A stretch of DNA of 64,000 bases from Chryseobacterium sp. FH1 (GCF_000735135.1 NZ_JPLZ01000006.1:434001-498000); one strand, 5' to 3'; positions 1 to 9,264 are shown, counted from the stretch's first letter. Numbers and translations are program-made. Notes: generated by a model not told the origin, from the letters alone.

Positions 1-640
1 GAGCCAGTTCTATTGGTGCAATAATGTAGTTATCCAATTGGTCATTTCCTGGGAAAATTCCGCTGACGAAAATATCTTTCTTATTAAAAATATCATTTTC
101 CTGCTGGATGATTCCTTTTCCAGGTTTTGGCATCAAGATCGTTGCAAAATCCTGACTGGAGTTTACAGGAAGCGAAAGTCTGTTGTCCAGACCATTTTCC
201 ATAATCACCTCGTTACTGAATTTGAAATCCGGATATTTCCCGTAGAAAATACTTTCATTAATTGGATTCACGTGGATGTAAGCAGAATCCACACCTCTCA
301 AATAGGCAATTTCCCCATTGTCTTTGTAACCGAGATAGACTTTCTCCTCGATGACTTTGGAAAAACGTGCAACGTCAGAATTGTTTTTGAGTGCTTTTTC
401 TATTTTGTCAATCTCAGAAAGTACTTTTCCTGTTTTGCTTTTTATCGTCAGATCCGCGTGCAGATTGGCGATCATATCTTTATTCAGTTCCTCCAAACCA
501 GAAAAAACCGAAATGATAATGAACATCGCCGCCACAGCCGCCACCATTGCAAAAGCCGCGAGCCACGTGATAAAGGTCACCGCTGTGCTTCCTTTTTTAG
601 AGATCAGGTATCGGGATGCTATGTAAAAAGCATTTTTCAA
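1..640 (-). CDS. FtsX-like ABC transporter permease (LolC/E-MacB type), 3' end outside window
   Basis: Translating the minus strand from a TTG at 640 gives about 213 residues that run off the window edge. The N-terminus (LKNAFYIASRYL) is followed by a strong membrane segment around residues 20-48 and then a soluble periplasmic stretch, as in LolC/LolE-type permeases, whose relatives move lipoproteins or other substrates out of the inner membrane. No ATG exists in frame upstream, because an in-frame TAA (the rbfA stop) lies 12 bp before the TTG, so TTG is the best start. It follows rbfA closely on the same strand, suggesting co-transcription. The ATPase partner is not in view. Family is fairly sure, substrate unknown. 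Confidence 0.75.
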   Translation of the reverse strand, partial: MKNAFYIASRYLISKKGSTAVTFITWLAAFAMVAAVAAMFIIISVFSGLEELNKDMIANLHADLTIKSKTGKVLSEIDKIEKALKNNSDVARFSKVIEEKVYLGYKDNGEIAYLRGVDSAYIHVNPINESIFYGKYPDFKFSNEVIMENGLDNRLSLPVNSSQDFATILMPKPGKGIIQQENDIFNKKDIFVSGIFPGNDQLDNYIIAPIELA

Positions 641-652
641 TCGTGTAGAAAA

Positions 653-1012
653 TTAAAGAATTGGGTTGTCGCCTTCGCCTTTCAGCTCTCTTTCGATGCG
701 TTCTACATCGTCCAGACTAGTGTCAATGTAAAAAGCCAATTGCGGAATGATTCTCACCTGTTTGGCCATTTTTTGTCCGATGTAATTACGGTAAAAAGCA
801 TTATTGGTATTGATTTCCTTCATAATTGGTTGTCTCAATTCTGCGGGAAAAATACTGAGATATATTTTTGCGATGCTAAGATCCGGCGTTATTTTCACGT
901 CAGAAACCGAAACCAAAAAGTTCTGTTTGCTTTCTGACGCCTGTTTGCGGAAGATTTCCGCCATATCTTCCTGAATGATCTGTGCTACTTTTCGTTGTCT
1001 GTTACTTTCCAT
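653..1012 (-). CDS. rbfA: Ribosome-binding factor A
   Basis: The 119-residue product matches RbfA, a KH-fold protein that binds the 30S subunit and helps mature the 5' end of 16S rRNA. Typical features are the N-terminal MESNRQRKVAQIIQ helix, the VSVSDVKITPDLSIAKIYLS strand region and the C-terminal helix with the P-x-L-x-F-x-x-D pattern (PQLAFYIDTSLDD). An in-frame extension of 15 residues upstream is possible, but the ATG at 1012 gives the usual RbfA N-terminus. It lies 12 bp before the FtsX-like permease gene. Confidence 0.92.
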   Translation of the reverse strand: MESNRQRKVAQIIQEDMAEIFRKQASESKQNFLVSVSDVKITPDLSIAKIYLSIFPAELRQPIMKEINTNNAFYRNYIGQKMAKQVRIIPQLAFYIDTSLDDVERIERELKGEGDNPIL

Positions 1013-1115
1013 AAATGTTGCAAATTTAGTGTTTTTGTTTTGATTTTTGGGAAGCAATTTTTAGCTAGAGGCTAAGATGTCGATATTATAAAATGTTTAA
1101 CGAGCACTGTAAAAT

Positions 1116-1766
1116 TTAAGGTTGATTTTTCAATTTCAAATCCGTCAATTTACTTCTAACCTTTTTCATAAATTCATCACCTGGATCTGCTTTCCCTGTG
1201 AAATATTTCGGGTCAGATTCTTTCCAAAGTTTTGAATTACGGAAAACACCATATTCAGAATGTCCAATAACGTATTCAATCGGATATTTTTTGGTTAAGA
1301 ATCTTACCAGTTCTGCGTTGGCTTCCACTTGTTTGTCTGTCAAAGGTTGTGCTTTGCTCCCGATATTTTCGACGCCGATGGCGCAATAATTAAGGCCAAT
1401 CGTATGTCTGGCGAATAGTTCTGGATCAACCAATTGATATATTGTTCCGTCTCTGTCGATGATGTAATGGGAAGAAACATTGAGCGAACTCTGTTTTTTC
1501 AAAGTCGATCTTTGATTCTCAAGATGAAGATTGTTGAAATATTTGAAATTAGATTCCACCGTTCCGCCAGCTGTGTAATGCAAAACGATGATTTTCGGTG
1601 TGATCTTCGGGGTTTTCTGATCCAAACCGTGATGTTCCTTCATATATTCCAAACTCAACTTGATTTTTTCTTTAGAATAATCAATCGGTTTTTGAACAAT
1701 TTTGATGTTCTGAGCCTGAACCAAGAAACAAAAACTCAACATTAATATTTGAAAAAGTTTATTCAT
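1116..1766 (-). CDS. N-acetylmuramoyl-L-alanine amidase (Amidase_2), secreted
   Basis: This 216-residue protein has a signal peptide ending near QAQ (residues 17-19) and an Amidase_2/PGRP-like zinc hydrolase domain. Visible motifs are VLHYTAGG with zinc-ligand His63, GVENIG (residues 131-136), IGHSEYG with His169, and the late KADPGDEF with Asp194. Such enzymes cleave the lactyl-amide bond between MurNAc and L-Ala of peptidoglycan in the periplasm. It sits 36 bp downstream of the DUF1287 gene on the same strand, and both products are exported. The role could be wall recycling or remodelling; substrate preference cannot be told. Confidence 0.88.
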   Translation of the reverse strand: MNKLFQILMLSFCFLVQAQNIKIVQKPIDYSKEKIKLSLEYMKEHHGLDQKTPKITPKIIVLHYTAGGTVESNFKYFNNLHLENQRSTLKKQSSLNVSSHYIIDRDGTIYQLVDPELFARHTIGLNYCAIGVENIGSKAQPLTDKQVEANAELVRFLTKKYPIEYVIGHSEYGVFRNSKLWKESDPKYFTGKADPGDEFMKKVRSKLTDLKLKNQP

Positions 1767-1802
1767 AAGTATTTTAAAATATCAATTATCACTCATCGAC
1801 TA

Positions 1803-2372
1803 TTATTGATAAAAATAGTGTCCCGTGATCGTCCAACTAAACAAACAATCCTGCAAAACCTGTCCAGCGCCGATATTGTGGACAATTAGATAACGTTTTC
1901 CATCAGCTGATTTCTTGTTAACCACAATTCCAATATGCGTCAGGTTTTTCGGCAGATCCCACGTTACAATGTCGCCTGGAACATAATCATTGGGATTGCT
2001 TGTGACTGGTTTCACTTTTCCAAATTTAGCAAAAAATACCTGCAGGTTTGGAACTCGGCGATGATCGATATTAGAGTCAGCTCTTTTCAATCCCCACTTT
2101 TTTGGATATTTGGAGAAATTTTTCACCATATCTTCGTGAACTTCCTTTTGCAGATCAATTCCCAATTTTCGGTAAGCACGAATCACAACATCGGTGCAGA
2201 CACCTTTGTCAGCGGGAACATCGCCGTTTGGATACTTCAAAACGAAATAGGCTGGATCATAAACCACTTTATCTTTGGTCAACTCAAGCGTTGCAGTGGA
2301 AAGTTTGGAAGGGAAATTTTGGCTAAAACCTAAGCCCGAAATTAGAATAAATAGAAAAAGATATTTTCTCAT
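1803..2372 (-). CDS. DUF1287 family secreted protein
   Basis: A 189-residue protein with a signal peptide (ending around LGFSQ) followed by a DUF1287-type domain. Conserved features are GVCTDVVIRAYRKLGID, then EVHEDM, DHRRVPNL, PGDIVTWDL and HIGIVV. The Cys of GVCTD and the late His fit the cysteine-peptidase-like (NlpC/P60-related) fold proposed for such families, but no activity is established here. Its pairing with a secreted amidase suggests a cell-wall function; this is inference. Confidence 0.82.
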   Translation of the reverse strand: MRKYLFLFILISGLGFSQNFPSKLSTATLELTKDKVVYDPAYFVLKYPNGDVPADKGVCTDVVIRAYRKLGIDLQKEVHEDMVKNFSKYPKKWGLKRADSNIDHRRVPNLQVFFAKFGKVKPVTSNPNDYVPGDIVTWDLPKNLTHIGIVVNKKSADGKRYLIVHNIGAGQVLQDCLFSWTITGHYFYQ

Positions 2373-2399
2373 TTGAATATTTATAAGTTATGAACGAAA

Positions 2400-2426
2400 A
2401 AACCTGCAAAAATATTCCGCAGGTTT
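2400..2426 (-). terminator. Rho-independent terminator after the acyl-CoA dehydrogenase gene
   Basis: A perfect 8-bp stem (aaacctgc 2400-2407 with gcaggttt 2419-2426) is followed on the minus strand by a run of T residues. It lies 30 bp past the stop of the dehydrogenase gene and before the DUF1287 start, so the two genes are probably separate transcription units. Confidence 0.75.
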
Positions 2427-2455
2427 CTGTTAAAATATATAAGATTGATTTGGTC

Positions 2456-3637
2456 TTATCCAAAGGCATTGATGCCTGTAATGTCCATTCCTGTGATCAG
2501 CAAATGGATGTCGTGCGTTCCTTCGTAAGTGATCACAGATTCTAAGTTGGCAGCGTGACGCATCATCGGGAATTCTCCCATGATTCCCATTCCGCCAAGC
2601 ATTTGACGGGATTCTCTGGCGATATCGATCGCCATTTTTACGTTATTTCTTTTCGCCATTGAGATTTGTGCTGGCGAAGCTTTATGCGCATTTTTCAGAT
2701 TTCCTAACTGGAAACAAAGCAATTGTGCTTTTGTAATTTCGGTTAGGAATTCTGCCAATTTCTTTTGCTGAAGCTGGAATCCACCAATAGGTTTTCCAAA
2801 CTGTTTTCTCTCTTTGGAATATTGAACAGCAGTGCAATAGCAGTCGATCGCTGCACCGATGACGCCCCACGAAATTCCATATCTCGCTGAGTTGAGACAA
2901 GAAAGTGGTCCTTTCAAACCTTCAACATTTGGCAATAAATTTTCTTTCGGAACTTTAACATTATTGAAAACCAATTCTCCAGTTTTTGAAGCTCTTAAAC
3001 TCCATTTGTTGTGCGTGGTTGGTGTGGTGAAGCCTTCCATTCCGCGTTCCAGGATCATTCCCCGCACTTTCCCGTCTTCGCCTTTTGCCCAGATCACGGC
3101 AATATCGGCGATAGGAGAGTTGGTAATCCACATTTTAGCGCCATTCAAAAGATAATGATCGCCTTGGTCTGTGAATTTCGATTCCATTGAGGATGGGTCA
3201 GAACCGTGATTGGGCTCCGTCAATCCGAAACAACCAATCAAATCGCCTGATGCCAATTTTGGTAAATATTTCTTTTTTTGTTCTTCAGAACCAAATTCAA
3301 AAATAGGAAACATCACCAATGAAGATTGTACAGAAGCCGCCGAACGAACCGCCGAATCGCCTCTTTCCAATTCCTGCATTATTAGACCATAGGAAATCTG
3401 GTCCAATCCCGGACCACCATATTCCTCGGGAATGTAAGGTCCCAAAGCTCCAATGTTACCCAATTCCTTCATCAGTCCAGGAATATCGGTGTGATCCTGC
3501 GCTGCTTCATCAATCTTAGGCATCACAAAACTTTCGACCCAACTGCGTACAGATTCGCGGATAAGCTTGTGTTCTTCGGTCAATAGGCTGTCTATGGAGT
3601 AATAATCTGGTATGCTGGTTAATGGATAGTATGACAT
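2456..3637 (-). CDS. Acyl-CoA dehydrogenase, glutaryl-CoA dehydrogenase type
   Basis: At 393 residues this is full length for the acyl-CoA dehydrogenase superfamily. It carries the FAD-binding block CFGLTEPNHGSDPSSM, a WITNSP stretch and the C-terminal YEGTHDIHLL whose Glu372 is the expected catalytic base. The GLTEPNHGSDP form and the short C-terminus are typical of glutaryl-CoA dehydrogenase, which oxidises and decarboxylates glutaryl-CoA to crotonyl-CoA in lysine and tryptophan breakdown. No other genes of that pathway are adjacent, so substrate assignment rests on motif resemblance. It is monocistronic, with its own terminator. Confidence 0.85.
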   Translation of the reverse strand: MSYYPLTSIPDYYSIDSLLTEEHKLIRESVRSWVESFVMPKIDEAAQDHTDIPGLMKELGNIGALGPYIPEEYGGPGLDQISYGLIMQELERGDSAVRSAASVQSSLVMFPIFEFGSEEQKKKYLPKLASGDLIGCFGLTEPNHGSDPSSMESKFTDQGDHYLLNGAKMWITNSPIADIAVIWAKGEDGKVRGMILERGMEGFTTPTTHNKWSLRASKTGELVFNNVKVPKENLLPNVEGLKGPLSCLNSARYGISWGVIGAAIDCYCTAVQYSKERKQFGKPIGGFQLQQKKLAEFLTEITKAQLLCFQLGNLKNAHKASPAQISMAKRNNVKMAIDIARESRQMLGGMGIMGEFPMMRHAANLESVITYEGTHDIHLLITGMDITGINAFG

Positions 3638-3980
3638 TGTTTTTGTTTTGCCTAAAAATAAAGCTTTTCTTGAATTACCAAAAAGTTTTGTTCACAAATA
3701 ATTCATTTCTGAGTTTTTTTCCATTGTTTTATTAATCAACTTAAAAAAATAACCTATTGGTCTCCAATTATCAAAAATTCTTGGTATGAATGAAATTTGC
3801 CTGATTCCGAAATGTCAGAAACTTCTCAGTTATCTTATGTTTAAAGGATCAGAAACATTATTATAGCTTTAGCAGTGAGTCAATATTTACCAAGGCACAA
3901 TGGAAAAGGCTGTCGGATGGACTTTTAGAGTTTTAATTTAACTCGAGTGATGATTCGTAGGGAACCAATCAGAAATTGTA
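3638..3980. other. Intergenic stretch with no recognised gene
   Basis: About 340 AT-rich bases upstream of the minus-strand dehydrogenase gene. Only very short open frames are present, none resembling a known protein. It should contain the dehydrogenase promoter, but I could not single out a convincing Bacteroidota TAnnTTTG element. Confidence 0.4.
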
Positions 3981-4017
3981 AAAACTACCTTCTTGTTTCT
4001 TAAGTGAAGGTAGTTTT
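3981..4017. terminator. Hairpin terminator between the small orphan gene and the dehydrogenase gene
   Basis: A perfect 12-bp inverted repeat (aaaactaccttc 3981-3992 with gaaggtagtttt 4006-4017) encloses a 13-base loop. A/T ends on both sides allow termination in either orientation. It lies just past the stop of the minus-strand small gene at 4044, its most likely client. Confidence 0.7.
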
Positions 4018-4043
4018 AGACTTGATATGTCGAGGTGTGTACG

Positions 4044-4265
4044 TTAAAAGTTGACCCTAATATCAGCGGGCTCTTTCATTTTGATCGTAACTTTGTTTAT
4101 GTCCTCTTCCAGCTCGTACTCTGCTTCTGAGAGCGATTCATAGTCTTGTCTCTTGTGAACTTCAATAGTTCCGAATCCTATTTCATCTTTCGAAATTTCT
4201 ATGAAGTAATCGTTTCTTTCTTCATTCTTAGAAAAGTGCTCTGCTTTAAAATCAATAAACTGCAT
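4044..4265 (-). CDS. Small acidic hypothetical protein
   Basis: A 73-residue acidic protein beginning MQFIDFKAEHFSK. A longer frame to 4298 would start at TTG, so the ATG at 4265 is preferred. It has no signal peptide or membrane segment. The C-terminal half is rich in Glu and Lys (EAEYELEEDINKVTIKM). I recognise no family. The clear hairpin directly downstream supports it being a real transcript. Confidence 0.5.
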   Translation of the reverse strand: MQFIDFKAEHFSKNEERNDYFIEISKDEIGFGTIEVHKRQDYESLSEAEYELEEDINKVTIKMKEPADIRVNF

Positions 4266-4548
4266 ATTGGTAATGTATTTGGTTAAAAGAAAACTCAATC
4301 AAATACTGTACAATTAGCGAGCCTTTCATTGAATAATTTTATATTACCATTTAATTATGATATTTAAATCAGGTCATCTGCCATAGGTCATTCGCTGATT
4401 TTTTAGAAGAGTTCCACTTACTTTTAATCAAAAAATCCGGCAAATACTTGGACTATATTTAGAGCCTACTTGTTAAAATACGATACTTCGGCATTTCTAA
4501 AGGAAAAATTACAATACTACATACGATAGTATGCGATTTGTCTTCTTC

Positions 4549-6258
4549 TCAATTTATGGCTTTGACAATTCTACTGGCCGCGGTATCACAAAAATCGAGA
4601 CCTGAATAGTCGGGGTTCAATCCACCAATGAAAGGAACTGCCATTATAAAGAGGCTTTTTACGGCTTGACCGTACTGATCCAGAGACTGGAAATGGTCAT
4701 TGATCTCGAGACCATGAACCTTCATGTAATAATTGTTATTACTATCTTTGAACAGTTCGACCTCGCTGTCTTCCTGAAGTTCCTCTGCATTACTTCTATC
4801 TTTAAAGCTGAGATAGGCACTGCTAACTAACTTTTGAGACCGCAGACCCTCAAAGGGAAGGTCATGCACTTCCAATGGTCTCTGACCGACAGCATCAATA
4901 TACAGCTGGTAGTGTTTCTGAAACTGTTTGTCTTGTCCTGATCGGTAGTGATAAATACCGCCGATGGCAGAATGAGGTTCTACAAAGCTTTCCTTATCTA
5001 CCTGGACAAGGTCAATTATCCCGGCATCATACAAAGCAATGATCTCCTTGTAGGAGGATTGTGGAAGGGAGGCGATGATGATGGAGATCAATGGAAGCAG
5101 GGTCTTTCTCAAGCGTAGCATATCCTCGGCGGAAAAATGTTTTGCAGGATAGTTCATTGAATAGCTAAAGGCTGAAAGCGTTTCTTTCCAACTTATGGAC
5201 TGGTGCTTCTGGATGGATTTTTCTGCTTCTGTGTACTCTGCCTTGAAGAGTTTAAAACTATCGAGCTCTTTTCTTATGGTCATCATATCCTCGACAAATT
5301 CTTCGATGGTCAGATCCCTTATCCTCTCGTAAAAGCGCGTGTCTTTCTGCATCAATGGTCTTTTAAAGTTAATTTCGAATACGTGATCCAGATCAACAAA
5401 TCCATTGTGGGCGCTTTTATAATCATATATGTCCTCAAGTGACATTGTCCACTCATTGGAGTAAGCCTCCTCTTCAGAATGGAACCTCAATGCCGGCAAG
5501 AAACCTCCGGTGGAAAACATGTCGATCCTGAAGTTTTCAGAACCTTTATGAAGCTTGTACTTTAGCTGGCCGTCAGACATCGTCTCGTAGGAGCCATTAA
5601 GTCTTGCATGTGTTTTGACAGCGTCGACGGCAGTGAGGGAAGTGCCTCGGATGGCAATCGGAAAATCTGAGTTGGACTGGAATTTGGAGGGCGGGTAGGG
5701 GGAATCATACCATCCTATCGTCTTGTCTTCGTGTTTTTTAGGCCAGTAATGACCTATGCACAAGATCAACCTGTCGGTCAGATACTCCTTACCTTCACTA
5801 TCAATGATCCTGTATTGTCCATCGCTGTCATCTTTGGTAATATCTACTACTACAGTATTCGTTTTGGTAATGATCTTGATCCCGTTGCGTCTAGCTGTCG
5901 TGATGTACAGTTTAAATACAAATTCTAAGTAATTTCCAAGTAAAAGGCGGGGAATCACCTGATACGAATTGCATTTTCCATCCACTGCAAAATCAGGGAA
6001 CTCATCTGTTGGATTCTGATAGAGATAATCTTCGAAGCTAACCATGAATGTAGGGAGCTCGTTGGCCGAGACATTTGCGACATGCTCCCTCAAAGAGCCC
6101 ATCTTTCCATAAGGCATGCCAACTCCCAATCTTTCATTTTTTTCAAAAATGTAGATCTTTTCAGGTCTAAGATCACTATCGACGATGTTCTTCAACATCA
6201 AAAGGGCGGCCGGGCCACCTCCGATCATAGTGATACTTCCAAAATCATTTCTTTCCAT
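4549..6258 (-). CDS. FAD/NAD(P)-binding protein (NAD_binding_9-like)
   Basis: A 569-residue cytoplasmic protein. The N-terminal dinucleotide-binding motif is IGGGPAALLMLKNI (about residues 12-25), followed by an acidic strand end (FEKNERLGVGMPYG) and HVANVSANELP. This matches the large FAD/NAD(P)-binding family (PF13454) that pairs GVGMPYG with NVSANE. Mid-protein LILCIGHYWP is the second conserved strand of the flavin fold. No biochemical role is established for the family. The gene stands alone with long intergenic regions on both sides, and its GC content is noticeably higher than that of nearby intergenic DNA and the low-GC blocks, which may mean transfer. Confidence 0.75.
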   Translation of the reverse strand: MERNDFGSITMIGGGPAALLMLKNIVDSDLRPEKIYIFEKNERLGVGMPYGKMGSLREHVANVSANELPTFMVSFEDYLYQNPTDEFPDFAVDGKCNSYQVIPRLLLGNYLEFVFKLYITTARRNGIKIITKTNTVVVDITKDDSDGQYRIIDSEGKEYLTDRLILCIGHYWPKKHEDKTIGWYDSPYPPSKFQSNSDFPIAIRGTSLTAVDAVKTHARLNGSYETMSDGQLKYKLHKGSENFRIDMFSTGGFLPALRFHSEEEAYSNEWTMSLEDIYDYKSAHNGFVDLDHVFEINFKRPLMQKDTRFYERIRDLTIEEFVEDMMTIRKELDSFKLFKAEYTEAEKSIQKHQSISWKETLSAFSYSMNYPAKHFSAEDMLRLRKTLLPLISIIIASLPQSSYKEIIALYDAGIIDLVQVDKESFVEPHSAIGGIYHYRSGQDKQFQKHYQLYIDAVGQRPLEVHDLPFEGLRSQKLVSSAYLSFKDRSNAEELQEDSEVELFKDSNNNYYMKVHGLEINDHFQSLDQYGQAVKSLFIMAVPFIGGLNPDYSGLDFCDTAASRIVKAIN

Positions 6259-6570
6259 TGATAATCCTGTTTTTCTGCACTGTTCAAAAGGTGTACCTAT
6301 TTTTTGTACTCATAAATACAAAAAACTTATTTTTTTATGCTTTAAATCATATAGGAAATTATTATTTATATCGGCTATCATTGATTGAGTAAAAGATATG
6401 GTAGAGAAAGATAAGATAAAGATGATCTTATCTGCTGACAAGGTTTCATAAGTCTCGAAAAGAGAATAGCGAAAAATAAGATTTTAGTTGTGAAGTCAAA
6501 ATAAGCGTCAGATAATTGATTCCAAAAACACAAAAAAATATTTTCACGATACCTACGAAAGTTTTTAGAG

Positions 6571-6705
6571 ATGGATAATTTTCTATTAGAGTTAGGACGT
6601 TCAAAATTATGATTGATAGCAGAGTTTAAAGCCGGATTTCCGGAAGTAGAATCAGTATTGTTTTACCAGCGAAATGGAATGATAGCACGGAACATGGTCG
6701 GTTGA
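6571..6705 (+). pseudogene. Possible remnant of a small gene, broken by an in-frame TGA
   Basis: Reading plus strand from the ATG at 6571 gives 13 codons (MDNFLLELGRSKL), a TGA at 6610-6612, then 30 further coding-like codons in the same frame, including EFKAGFPEVESVLFYQRNG, to a TGA at 6703. Amino-acid composition on both sides of the stop looks coding. I do not recognise a family. It could be a decayed gene or chance. Confidence 0.3.
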
Positions 6706-6924
6706 TCATTTCCTAATAATTGATGCTAAATATTGATAATCAGTTTGTAGAATACAGTTAACAGCATTGGTCGTCTTCAAATGTATCTTGTCAAAAAATA
6801 GATTTTATAATTTAAATCTTAATTTACTTCAAGGTTATTTATTGTAATTGTTTATTTACGAATTTAACGGTCTATGACAGCGGACGAATGCGTGTGCAAG
6901 AAAAATATTTTTAGAATTTTATTC

Positions 6925-7047
6925 ATGAGATCAGTAATGGGAAGATCCATCCAAAATAAAAAAGTTTTTCATATTGGAAGAAATTGTGGAAGCGCACACT
7001 TTTATGGAACCAATTTCGGAGGCGGCAAGATAGTTGTAGTCCTCTAA
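6925..7047 (+). CDS. Possible 40-residue peptide just upstream of egtD
   Basis: An ATG at 6925 opens a 40-codon frame ending at 7047, only 19 bp before egtD and on the same strand. The product is basic and Gly-rich at its end, with a single Cys (GRNCGSAHFYGTNFGGGK). It could be a leader peptide, the tail of a decayed gene, or a chance frame. No family is recognised and there is no ribosome-binding evidence. Confidence 0.22.
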   Translation: MRSVMGRSIQNKKVFHIGRNCGSAHFYGTNFGGGKIVVVL

Positions 7048-7066
7048 GAACCAAAAAACAATATTT

Positions 7067-8050
7067 ATGAATCCACAGGTGGAAACAGAGTTTCAAACGC
7101 AAAACGATTCCAAGGACACTTTTCTGGCAGACGTTCTGGAAGGATTTAAGAGCAGTCCGAAAAAATTACATTCTAAATATTTTTACGACGAGGCAGGCGA
7201 CAGGCTTTTTCAACAAATTATGAATATGCCCGATTATTATCTTACCGATTGCGAGCTGGATATCTTCAAAAATAAAACCGAGCTATTGGCAAAAAGCATC
7301 CTGATCGATAATGAGCCTTTCGATTTGATAGAATTGGGAGCCGGTGATGCAATGAAGTCGAGTTTTCTGCTGGAACATCTCACCAAAAAGAATATCGATT
7401 TCACTTATATGCCGATTGACATTTCTGGACATATTCTGGAAGAATTAGATGAAAAATTCCGTAAAGATTTGCCCGAACTGGAAGTCATTACTTTGGAAGG
7501 CGATTATTTTGATATGCTCGACAGGGCAATGACCATCTCACAAAGACGAAAAGTGGTTTTGTTTTTGGGTGGCAATATCGGTAATATGGATATGGGAGAA
7601 TCCTATCATTTCTGCCGAGAACTAAGGAGGAAACTCAATCGTGGCGACATTCTTCTGATTGGTTTTGACCTTAAGAAAAATCCGCATACGATTCTCAATG
7701 CCTACAATGATGAAGCTGGAATTACATCATCTTTCAACCTGAATCTTCTCATCAGAATGAACCGCGAACTTGAAGCGGATTTCGATGTTCTGAATTACCA
7801 GCATTATCAAACCTATGACCCGATTTCGGGCGCTTGCAAAAGTTATCTTGTGAGTTTGACGGAACAAAATGTACATATCGGAAACCAGATTTTTCGCTTC
7901 GAAGAAAATGAATTGATTGATATGGAAATCTCGCAAAAATTTTCTCAGGATGATATCAGCAAACTCGCACGGGATTCTAAATTTCACATCATTAATGAGA
8001 TTGTTGACTCCAAAAAATGGTTTGTAGATTCGATTTGGCAAGTGCTTTAA
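7067..8050 (+). CDS. egtD: L-histidine N-alpha-methyltransferase EgtD (hercynine synthase)
   Basis: The 327-residue protein matches EgtD, which uses three S-adenosylmethionine molecules to turn L-histidine into hercynine, the first step of ergothioneine synthesis in the cytoplasm. Visible signatures are KYFYDEAGDRLF (residues 37-48), PDYYLTDCE (55-63), the SAM-binding ELGAGDAMKS (89-98), LFLGGNIGN and LIGFDLKK. It has the usual length for the family. It opens a five-gene operon; egtB follows after 17 bp. Confidence 0.93.
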   Translation: MNPQVETEFQTQNDSKDTFLADVLEGFKSSPKKLHSKYFYDEAGDRLFQQIMNMPDYYLTDCELDIFKNKTELLAKSILIDNEPFDLIELGAGDAMKSSFLLEHLTKKNIDFTYMPIDISGHILEELDEKFRKDLPELEVITLEGDYFDMLDRAMTISQRRKVVLFLGGNIGNMDMGESYHFCRELRRKLNRGDILLIGFDLKKNPHTILNAYNDEAGITSSFNLNLLIRMNRELEADFDVLNYQHYQTYDPISGACKSYLVSLTEQNVHIGNQIFRFEENELIDMEISQKFSQDDISKLARDSKFHIINEIVDSKKWFVDSIWQVL

Positions 8051-8067
8051 TTTTAAATTTAATACCA

Positions 8068-9258
8068 ATGAAAGAAAATTCAACTCTTACGATACCAAAT
8101 TCCACAACCAATTGGGCCGAGAAATATTTACAGATTCGAAATCATTCTGTCAAAATCTGCGAGCCTCTGGAAATTGAGGATTATGTGGTTCAGCCAATCG
8201 TCGATGTAAGTCCACCGAAATGGCATTTGGGTCACACGACCTGGTTTTTCGAGACTTTTATTTTGGAACCCAATTTTCCCGGCTATCAGGTTTTTGATGC
8301 TCAGTATAACTTTGTTTTCAACAGCTACTATGAAACGATTGGCGCCAGAGTTATCCGTACCGACAGAGGAAATCTGAGCCGTCCTTCCGTTTCTGACATT
8401 TATCAATACAGAAAATATGTTGATGAGCAAATGAATGCATTTCTCCAAAGCGATTATTTAACAGAAGAAATCAAACCTTTACTCGAACTTGGTCTCAATC
8501 ACGAGCAACAGCATCAGGAATTGTTGCTAACAGATATCAAATATATTTTAGGTCACAATCCGCTTTTTCCGGCGTATAAAAATGAAGCTTTTTCAACGAA
8601 ACAACATTCTGAAAACATCGAAATGATTCACTTTAATGAAGGTGTTTATGAAATCGGTTTTCAAGGAGAAGGTTTCAGTTTTGATAATGAACTGGGAAGA
8701 CATAAAGTGTATCTTAATGATTTTGAAATTGCAGACCGCTTAGTTTCAAACCAGGAATATTTAGAATTTATGGAAGCTGGAGGCTATGATGATTTCAGAC
8801 ATTGGCACGCCGAAGGCTGGGATTGGGTAAAACAGAATGAAGCCAAATCTCCTCTGTACTGGCACTTGATTGACGGGCAATGGATGAATTATACTTTAAA
8901 TGGACTTCAGGAATTAGATTTAAATGATGCCGTTTGTCACATCAACTTTTATGAAGCTTCAGCGTTTGCTTCGTGGAAAGGAATGCGTCTGCCAACCGAA
9001 GCTGAGTGGGAAGTTGCCTCCAATCATTTTGAGTGGGGAAACCGTTGGGAGTGGACGAACTCTGCCTATCTGCCTTACCCAGGATTTAAAAAAGAAGCCG
9101 GCGCAGTAGGAGAGTATAATGGCAAATTTATGGTCAATCAAATGGTTTTGCGTGGCGCTTCAGATGCAACGCCAAGCGGACACAGCAGAAATACATACCG
9201 CAACTTCTTTCAGACTGGCTTAAAGTGGCAGTTTACCGGAATCAGACTTGCTCAATAA
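8068..9258 (+). CDS. egtB: Hercynine oxygenase / sulfoxide synthase EgtB
   Basis: The ATG at 8068 gives 396 residues; the 17-codon frame extension into egtD is discarded. The N-terminal DinB-like domain supplies the iron site: WHLGHTTWF with His56 and NHEQQHQE with His145 and His149 in the H-x3-H-x-E pattern. The C-terminal half is a formylglycine-generating-enzyme-like (FGE-sulfatase) domain with MRLPTEAEWE and WEWTNS, ending GIRLAQ. EgtB is a non-haem iron enzyme that oxidatively joins hercynine to a thiol (gamma-Glu-Cys or Cys) as a sulfoxide. No egtA or egtC is adjacent, so direct use of cysteine is likely, by inference. egtV starts 6 bp downstream. Confidence 0.92.
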   Translation: MKENSTLTIPNSTTNWAEKYLQIRNHSVKICEPLEIEDYVVQPIVDVSPPKWHLGHTTWFFETFILEPNFPGYQVFDAQYNFVFNSYYETIGARVIRTDRGNLSRPSVSDIYQYRKYVDEQMNAFLQSDYLTEEIKPLLELGLNHEQQHQELLLTDIKYILGHNPLFPAYKNEAFSTKQHSENIEMIHFNEGVYEIGFQGEGFSFDNELGRHKVYLNDFEIADRLVSNQEYLEFMEAGGYDDFRHWHAEGWDWVKQNEAKSPLYWHLIDGQWMNYTLNGLQELDLNDAVCHINFYEASAFASWKGMRLPTEAEWEVASNHFEWGNRWEWTNSAYLPYPGFKKEAGAVGEYNGKFMVNQMVLRGASDATPSGHSRNTYRNFFQTGLKWQFTGIRLAQ

Positions 9259-9264
9259 CTGCTT

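Larger units (their letters stand above)
6259..7066. other. Long intergenic region upstream of the ergothioneine operon
   Basis: About 800 AT-rich bases between the divergent FAD protein gene and egtD. It contains the broken frame at 6571-6705 and a 40-codon frame at 6925-7047, listed separately. The rest shows no open frame of note and no clear riboswitch-like structure. Promoters for both flanking units must lie here. Confidence 0.45.

Noticed and set aside
38-937. Long plus-strand open frame of 299 codons
   Set aside because: It runs antisense to the FtsX-like permease and rbfA genes, both of which have clear family signatures; the plus-strand product has none.
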